DNA of 64,000 bases from Paenibacillus lemnae (GTDB taxonomy: Bacteria > Bacillota > Bacilli > Paenibacillales > Paenibacillaceae), in contig NZ_JABBPN010000004.1 of the NCBI RefSeq assembly GCF_012933385.1, positions 1 to 64,000 of the forward strand. Direction: 5' to 3'. The notes beneath the pieces were generated by a model. It did not search any database, was not told the origin of the DNA, and saw only the letters and a program-made list of their open reading frames with translations. How positions within the stretch are numbered: position 1 is the first letter of the stretch; each line of letters begins with the position of its first letter. This document shows, piece after piece, positions 59,235 through 64,000 of the stretch. The position numbers were made by a program, and so were the translations under genes.

Positions 59235-59280
59235 CAAAAAGCCCTGTTGTGCAGCATTCACCGCACAACAGGGCTTGTTT
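59235..59280. terminator. Bidirectional terminator after MATE gene
   Basis: AAAAGCCCTGTTGTGC...GCACAACAGGGCTTGTTT. Confidence 0.9.
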
Positions 59281-59303
59281 CATTTCCACTTCACTTCATA
59301 CCT

Positions 59304-59516
59304 TCAGCTTTCCTGACCGGTTTCGATAACATAAGCGGTCCCGGAAACCATCCGTTTTTTCTCCAGCATGGTTACTTCCTGAATGTCGGGCATCGCAAGA
59401 AAGTGACGCTCTACATGCTCGTCAACCGCTTTGAAAGCCCCCTCTTCATTCTCGGCTGCTGTAATGACAACCAGATTCCCCTGATCACAGGTCACTTCCA
59501 TCCGATATAAATACAT
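59304..59516 (-). CDS. DUF3906 family protein
   Basis: A 70-aa protein with MYLYRMEVTCDQGNLVVITAAENEEGAFKAVDEHVERHF, matching the short DUF3906 family of Bacillales. ATG at 59516 lies behind GAGGTG; the earlier GTG is part of that site. It directly follows pfkA (17 bp) on the same strand and is likely cotranscribed. Function unknown. Confidence 0.75.
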   Translation of the reverse strand: MYLYRMEVTCDQGNLVVITAAENEEGAFKAVDEHVERHFLAMPDIQEVTMLEKKRMVSGTAYVIETGQES

Positions 59517-59533
59517 TCCGTTCACCTCATATA

Positions 59534-60505
59534 TTATTGGGACAAGCGAAGTGCCAGCTCGTACATATCCATATCGAAATCTTTTTTGGTGTTTACGACT
59601 TTATCAATATCGGTCAATACCAGCTCACCGTTAATGATGCCGCATCCTTTGTCCGACTGACCCTCAATCAGACTGCGTACTGCGAAATCACCGAGACGGC
59701 TCGCGAGATTGCGGTCGAACGGAGTCGGCGTACCGCCGCGCTGGATATGACCCAGCACCGTAACCCGTGCATCAATGGATGCATGACGTTCTTTCAGACC
59801 CTGAGCCACGTCTTCACCGCGTCCCACCCCTTCAGCGACGATGACAATACTGTGGCGCTTGCCTTTATCGAAGTTCTCCTTCATACGGTCAGCGATCTCA
59901 TCCATATTGTAGGGAACTTCCGGTACCAGAATGGTTTCTGCTCCCGAAGCCAGGCCTGCGTGCAGGGCAATGTCTCCACAGTGGCGTCCCATGACCTCTA
60001 CAACAGAAGAACGGGCGTGAGAGGACATGGTATCACGCAGCTTGTTCACCGCATCAACGACAACGCTCACGGCTGTATTGAAACCGATCGTATAATCGGT
60101 AAATGAGATGTCATTGTCGATAGTCCCGGGAAGTCCCATTGTTTTGATGCCCAGCTTGCTCAATTTATTGGCACCTTGATAGGAGCCGTCTCCGCCAATG
60201 ACAACCAGGCCATCAATACCGTGTTGATTCAGAATATCGGCCCCCTTTTGCTGACCTTCTGGAGTCATAAACTCCGGACAGCGGGCCGATTGAAGGATGG
60301 TTCCTCCACGCTGAATAATGTCTCCTACGCTCCGCAGATCCATTTGGTTGATTTCATTATTCAACAAACCTTGATATCCGCGCTGAATTCCATATACCTC
60401 CAGACCGTAAAACAGTCCGCTTCGTACTACAGAACGCAGTGCAGCGTTCATACCTTGGGAATCGCCTCCGCTGGTAAGCACAGCGATTTTTTTAACTTCT
60501 GCCAT
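59534..60505 (-). CDS. pfkA: 6-phosphofructokinase (ATP)
   Basis: A 323-aa glycolytic kinase that makes fructose 1,6-bisphosphate. Motifs are LTSGGDSQGMNAALR (Gln where most bacteria have Pro), IQRGGTILQSARC, IGGDGSYQGA, PGTIDNDISFTDYTIGF with the catalytic Asp and VMGRHCGDIALHAGLA. ATG after GGAGGAATTCGAC. There is no pyk gene behind it, unlike Bacillus; a DUF3906 gene follows instead. Confidence 0.95.
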   Translation of the reverse strand: MAEVKKIAVLTSGGDSQGMNAALRSVVRSGLFYGLEVYGIQRGYQGLLNNEINQMDLRSVGDIIQRGGTILQSARCPEFMTPEGQQKGADILNQHGIDGLVVIGGDGSYQGANKLSKLGIKTMGLPGTIDNDISFTDYTIGFNTAVSVVVDAVNKLRDTMSSHARSSVVEVMGRHCGDIALHAGLASGAETILVPEVPYNMDEIADRMKENFDKGKRHSIVIVAEGVGRGEDVAQGLKERHASIDARVTVLGHIQRGGTPTPFDRNLASRLGDFAVRSLIEGQSDKGCGIINGELVLTDIDKVVNTKKDFDMDMYELALRLSQ

Positions 60506-60526
60506 GTCGAATTCCTCCTCAATTGG

Positions 60527-61609
60527 TCAATCATTTTTATGCTTGCGAATCCACCGGCTGTTCATCAGAAAGAAAATACGGGTCATCGGACTTCTTTTCA
60601 TCAGCCGTTTGGACACGGTGCGAACTAACTCCTGCTCGCTGACTTTAGGATCGGATAAATATAAAGCCAGAAGTCCTTCAATAATCATGCGATGGAATTC
60701 CGTTGAAGGAATGGCCGCCACATCTTTTCGTGCCCATTCAACAATGGAAGTCAGACGGTCCAGCATCGTTTCGGCGTCTTCATAATAGTTACAAAAATTC
60801 AGATCGCCTCCCGCTTTATCCTCGTCCTGATCAATCAGATAATCCAGCATAATGTGGAGACTGCATACATTGGGGAAGTAAGACGCATGAATAGCAGACG
60901 CATCCTGGTCATCCAGGAATGGATCTGAGGCTGCCAGAAACAACATGAACATACCCAGTGTCGAGCCTGTTGCAGCTGCAAATTCATTCCATCTCAAATG
61001 AGGTGTCCGATGTGCATGAAGCGACCACCATTCCAGCAAGGCGGATTCCCGAAGGTCGGGATGGATATGCTTATGCACCTGCAGGTCTGTATACAGAGAA
61101 ACCAGATCTTTTATGTAAGGCTGTGCTGGATCGTATCCCTGAAGCTGTCCAATGCAGTTCCGGCAGGTCATAACCAGACGGACAAGATAACCGCCGTCTT
61201 CCTTCTGTGAGCGGTAAGCATAATAATCTTCAAGTTCTTTATCCGGGATCACTGCATCCAGCATGGATTGGTGCAGCTGCCTGAAGTCCTTCGGATCCAA
61301 TGATGTACTGCGGTCACACAGGTTATCCAAATAATCACTGATAGTCTGAAAAGCGACGATCAGTGGGATCAGTACATGTTTTTCCGGCAGGTTCGCAGCT
61401 GCGTACACCGCTCCGCCCTGACAATGAAACCTTTTAGTATCAATGCTCGCAAGCGCCTGATTTCGAAGTTCCTCATCGGGTATTTGTTCGGCGTCCCGCC
61501 GCCATTGATCCAGCTCGGCTGCCACTTCTGGGAGAATGTATTTATATACCCTACTCATGAGACCGACAGGACCTCGCGGAACTTTACGGCTTAGCTCTTG
61601 ATTATTCAA
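60527..61609 (-). CDS. DUF2600 family terpene synthase-like protein (YtpB type)
   Basis: A 360-aa protein of the tetraprenyl-beta-curcumene synthase family. Typical segments are HCQGGAVYAAANLPEKH, FQTISDYLDNLCDRS (an Asp-rich helix), GYLVRLVMTCRNCIGQL, LLEWWSLHAH and LHIMLDYLIDQDEDK. Relatives cyclise C35 prenyl diphosphates to sesquarterpenes. TTG at 61609 lies nine bases after GGAGG and is preferred to the ATG upstream, which contains that site. Precedes pfkA on the same strand. Confidence 0.83.
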   Translation of the reverse strand: MNNQELSRKVPRGPVGLMSRVYKYILPEVAAELDQWRRDAEQIPDEELRNQALASIDTKRFHCQGGAVYAAANLPEKHVLIPLIVAFQTISDYLDNLCDRSTSLDPKDFRQLHQSMLDAVIPDKELEDYYAYRSQKEDGGYLVRLVMTCRNCIGQLQGYDPAQPYIKDLVSLYTDLQVHKHIHPDLRESALLEWWSLHAHRTPHLRWNEFAAATGSTLGMFMLFLAASDPFLDDQDASAIHASYFPNVCSLHIMLDYLIDQDEDKAGGDLNFCNYYEDAETMLDRLTSIVEWARKDVAAIPSTEFHRMIIEGLLALYLSDPKVSEQELVRTVSKRLMKRSPMTRIFFLMNSRWIRKHKND

Positions 61610-61817
61610 TGAACTCTGCCTCCACATGGTTGTCTTTTTTATACCTATCCAAATCACAACCTATTATAATATGATCAACCCTTTTGTACAAATGACTTAT
61701 CTCATTTGAATGCTCTGACCTGAAATCATTCCCCCTGAATCGGGGCAGCATATGATATACTTGACCCTGCTGATTGCTACAAGTTATTCGCTCAACACAG
61801 ATGGGAGTCCTCATGCT

Positions 61818-62978
61818 ATGAAATCTGCTGCACCGCCCAGACCAGACCAGAATTGGCTTCGGGCGTTTATGTTTACGATTTTTGGAACTACGGCATTAAT
61901 TATTTCTTATTTTCCTCTATATTATAAAGAACTCGGATTCAGCAGCACACAAGTCGGTTATTTATACGCCGTCGGACCGCTGATTTCCATGTTTTCCAAC
62001 ATGATCTGGAGTTATGCCAGCGATAAATACAGAACGATCAAAAAAATCATGATGCTGTTAATCGGCGGCCAGCTTACCCTGCTTCTTTTTCTAACACAGG
62101 CCAACTCGTTCGGTGCGGTATTCATGATCATCAGTCTGTTTTACTTCTTCTACTATCCCGTCTACCCGCTCGCAGATACGATGGCAATTCAAACCGCTAA
62201 GCGGTATAACCGCAGCTTCACCGTCATCCGTGTCTTCGGATCGATCGGCTTTGCCCTGTTTGCCCTGGGAATCGGCTATGTCATCAGTCTGGCCGGTGCG
62301 AACCGGGCTGTTGTGATCGGTATTGCTATCGGAACCGTCACACTCATACTCTCCCTACTGCTCCGCGACGGTGTAGTCAAACGCAGCGGCGGGATGGAGC
62401 TTTCCGGCCTCGTGAAAATGCTTCGCTCCAAGGAAATATTCTGGTTTTTCATCTGTGTCTTTGCCCTGGCGCTTGGACACCGGATGAACGAAGCTTTTCT
62501 CACCTTAACCATGGCGCAGCTTGGTGCTGATGAAGGCCTGATTGGCTGGTCTTTAATGCTGTCGGCAGTCAGCGAGATTCCGATATTTTTTTTACTTAGT
62601 AAATACGGAGACAAAATCAAGGAGCTGCCGCTGCTTGCGTTTGCCAGCCTGATGTATGCTGTTCGCTTTGTGCTCATGGGCATTGTCAGTGATCCTATGA
62701 GTGTACTTGCCGTACAAGCACTTCACAGTGTAACGTTCGGGGTGTTTTATGTGACAGCTGTCCGTTATATCTCGCGGCTTGTCCCTACAGACTATCAAGC
62801 GACCGGGATGGCATTATTCACCGTATTTTGGTCCAGTGCGTCCGGCCTGATCAGCGGCACGTTTGGCGGAGGATTATTCGAAAGCGCGGGCAGAGTCACC
62901 TTTTATTATCTTGCTGCCGCCCTGGCCGGTCTTGCTGCTGCAGGTTTTATGTGGCGTCACATATTTCATCGTGATTAA
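61818..62978 (+). CDS. MFS transporter (MFS_1-like)
   Basis: A 386-aa permease with twelve helices of the MFS_1-like/LacY-type subfamily: YFPLYYKELGFSSTQVGYLYAVGPLISMFSNMIWSYASDKY and, in the middle, GHRMNEAFLTLTMAQLGADEGLIGW. Substrate unknown. ATG at 61818 follows GGGAG by ten bases; the upstream open frame is unlikely to be coding. Divergent from the DUF2600 gene. Confidence 0.85.
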   Translation: MKSAAPPRPDQNWLRAFMFTIFGTTALIISYFPLYYKELGFSSTQVGYLYAVGPLISMFSNMIWSYASDKYRTIKKIMMLLIGGQLTLLLFLTQANSFGAVFMIISLFYFFYYPVYPLADTMAIQTAKRYNRSFTVIRVFGSIGFALFALGIGYVISLAGANRAVVIGIAIGTVTLILSLLLRDGVVKRSGGMELSGLVKMLRSKEIFWFFICVFALALGHRMNEAFLTLTMAQLGADEGLIGWSLMLSAVSEIPIFFLLSKYGDKIKELPLLAFASLMYAVRFVLMGIVSDPMSVLAVQALHSVTFGVFYVTAVRYISRLVPTDYQATGMALFTVFWSSASGLISGTFGGGLFESAGRVTFYYLAAALAGLAAAGFMWRHIFHRD

Positions 62979-63047
62979 CATGTTATCAATATAAAAAAGT
63001 TATAAATTACACAAAGGTTCACTCCGATTGAGAACCATCTTCCAATC

Positions 63048-63111
63048 GCTGTTATCCCCGAATTTTTCGAATTATTATTCACATAAGCATAAATCTGGGG
63101 ATAGCTTTTTT
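63048..63111 (+). terminator. Terminator after MFS gene
   Basis: GCTGTTATCCCC...GGGGATAGC followed by six T; the loop is unusually long, about 37 bases. Confidence 0.7.
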
Positions 63112-63238
63112 ACGGAAAACTTTAAGGCGACCGCTTCGCTCAAAGAAACCGTTCCTGTCGTAAGTGGTGGCTGATACCATCATTTTACCTAAGGGCGGTC
63201 TTTTTGTTTTCGGGATTTATGGGTGGATCTGCACGAAG

Positions 63239-63370
63239 TAGCGGAGGGGACGAATCGATTCCGTACAAGTGAGAGCGTTCGCCTTTGTGCTCTAATTTCT
63301 ACCTTAAACAAACTCATTCAGGAAATTAGAGCACAAGAGCGATGGGAGGGATGATTCGTACCCGCAGCGT
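63239..63370 (-). repeat. Dispersed hairpin repeat, copy B
   Basis: Inverted relative to copy A. TGTGCTCTAATTTC (63286-63299) and GAAATTAGAGCACA (63322-63335) form a perfect 14-bp stem. Minus-strand flanks match copy A: CCTCCCATCGCT before the stem and AAAGGCGAACGCTC...GTCCCCTCCGCTAC after it. Confidence 0.65.
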
Positions 63371-63401
63371 CTTTAAATCAGAAAAATAAGGTGTGTGAAA
63401 A

Positions 63402-63436
63402 TTAAAAAGACACAGTTCCTGTTAAGGAACTGTGTC
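63402..63436 (-). terminator. Terminator after cold-shock gene
   Basis: Minus strand GACACAGTTCCTTAACAGGAACTGTGTC followed by TTTTTAAT. Confidence 0.9.
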
Positions 63437-63507
63437 GTGATCGCCTTCATGAATCAATATGCCATCAAAAATGGTTTATCTATAAGATCCCCGTTGCCGG
63501 AGTTCAC

Positions 63508-63705
63508 TTACAGTTTGATTACGTTGGCTGCTTGAGGACCACGGTTTCCGTCAGTGATTTCGAATTCAACCGCTTGACCTTCTTCCAGGGACTTAAAGCC
63601 ATCTCCTTGAATTGCGGAGAAATGTACGAATACGTCCTCGCCGCCTTCAACTGAAATGAAGCCGTAACCTTTTTCTGCATTAAACCATTTAACTGTACCT
63701 TTCAA
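63508..63705 (-). CDS. cspB: Cold-shock protein (CspB type)
   Basis: A 65-aa OB-fold RNA/ssDNA-binding protein: [31 protein letters not shown] includes both RNP motifs. It melts RNA structure at low temperature. ATG lies behind AGGAGGTTGTTC. A leader of 100 bases or more without a gene precedes it, as is common for csp genes. Confidence 0.95.
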   Translation of the reverse strand: MKGTVKWFNAEKGYGFISVEGGEDVFVHFSAIQGDGFKSLEEGQAVEFEITDGNRGPQAANVIKL

Positions 63706-63887
63706 ATGAACAACCTCCTAAAAATACCGCCATCTATGGCGAATACCCATATTATATCTCATGTGCTTCGACAATGCAATCCGTTTCGTGCACCCACACA
63801 AAATTATACCATGTTCTTATTTGCTTTTAGGATGGCCGTTGCGGTATCATTTACCCAAAAGACCAATAAAAAAACGGAGAAGTGCAT

Positions 63888-64000
63888 ATGATCAAAAAAC
63901 ATGAAATATACAAAAAAGACAAATGGAATATGATGACCGTCGAAGTTCAAGGCCGTTATCTGGTACTCCGGGAAATATCCGACCAATGGGGTGAGGAAAC
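63888..64000 (+). CDS. Start of a gene of unknown function, cut by the window end
   Basis: From an ATG eight bases after GGAG the frame stays open for at least 37 codons, MIKKHEIYKKDKWNMMTVEV, to the end of the window. Too short to classify. Confidence 0.5.
   Translation, partial: MIKKHEIYKKDKWNMMTVEVQGRYLVLREISDQWGEE

Larger units (their letters stand above)
62979..63507. other. Gene-free region with terminators and dispersed hairpin repeat B
   Basis: About 530 bases without a credible gene. They hold the terminator of the MFS gene, a GACCGC...GCGGTCTTTTT hairpin near 63127-63205, dispersed repeat B and the cold-shock gene terminator. Confidence 0.6.

Noticed and set aside
63127..63205. 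A separate small RNA gene from the GACCGC...GCGGTC hairpin
   Set aside because: It could equally be a second terminator or a remnant; there is no promoter or further structure to support a gene.

Overview
The window is a piece of a Gram-positive chromosome that looks like Paenibacillus or a close relative. The gene set supports this: the yqhH/yqhG pair, yqzE, a YjcZ-type sporulation mini-protein, B12-dependent ribonucleotide reductase, cimA, a DUF2600 protein, a pfkA whose loop reads GGDSQG, strong AGGAGG-type ribosome binding sites and frequent TTG/GTG starts. There is one tRNA (Leu, CAG) and no rRNA.

Bases 1 to about 12,044 are the outstanding part: an integron-like cassette array. Fifteen GC-rich folded elements (E1-E15, about 103-179 bp when intact) alternate with cassette bodies of about 155-790 bp. 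Every element lies between ...TAAC and GTTA... Each body carries its own private terminal inverted repeats (up to about 19 bp), so an element would be closed by a long perfect stem only if its cassette were circular. This is the logic of R''/R' boxes in integron attC sites. The element interior is branched rather than a single hairpin: an arm that covaries between copies, two or three helper hairpins and a conserved unpaired T. Recognisable cassette genes all lie on the minus strand, each with its element at the 3' side: SUKH/SMI1 immunity-like, three unrelated Nudix hydrolases, a zinc-ribbon protein, a DinB/DfsB-like protein and a lipoprotein. Seven bodies have no normal gene. Two of those are paralogous cassettes with 55-bp tandem repeats, one has 49-bp tandem repeats, three are near-identical 155-bp cassettes, and one is weakly repetitive. 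An IS110-family element sits exactly in the GTT core beside E3. At the right end, co-oriented with the cassettes, is a 396-aa tyrosine recombinase. It has the complete R-K-H-R-H-Y residue set and a HARP-like N-terminal domain but lacks the extra IntI patch. A candidate attI-like region lies between it and the first cassette.

From 12.3 kb on the window is ordinary core chromosome. 12.3-23.7 kb: nrdJ (with candidate NrdR boxes), SNF2 helicase/yqhG, an exported protein, yqzE, a cell-wall amidase, a chemoreceptor and a divergent polysaccharide deacetylase. 23.8-33.4 kb: tRNA-Leu, small unknown genes, xpt, a YkvI transporter, a glycosyltransferase, a diguanylate cyclase, a HAD phosphatase, an RsuA-type pseudouridine synthase and an RsmF-type methyltransferase. 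33.5-45.9 kb: thioredoxin/PCYCGC lipoprotein pair, DUF309 plus small alarmone synthetase, pyrD, L,D-transpeptidase, ferredoxin, Y-family polymerase, cimA, a TlpA-type oxidoreductase, a JAMM protease, and an exonuclease/DUF294 pair. 45.9-64 kb: ammonium transporter with a GlnR/TnrA box, MerR and GltC-like regulators, YugP, rhomboid protease, tpx, a candidate structured RNA, DUF624 protein, YjcZ, cshA, YitT, DUF4015 protein, MATE pump, DUF3906, pfkA, DUF2600, an MFS transporter and a cold-shock protein.

The functions outside the array are housekeeping (nucleotides, redox, cell wall, stress signalling, nitrogen). The array is an accessory module attached beside nrdJ, separated from it by a transcription terminator.
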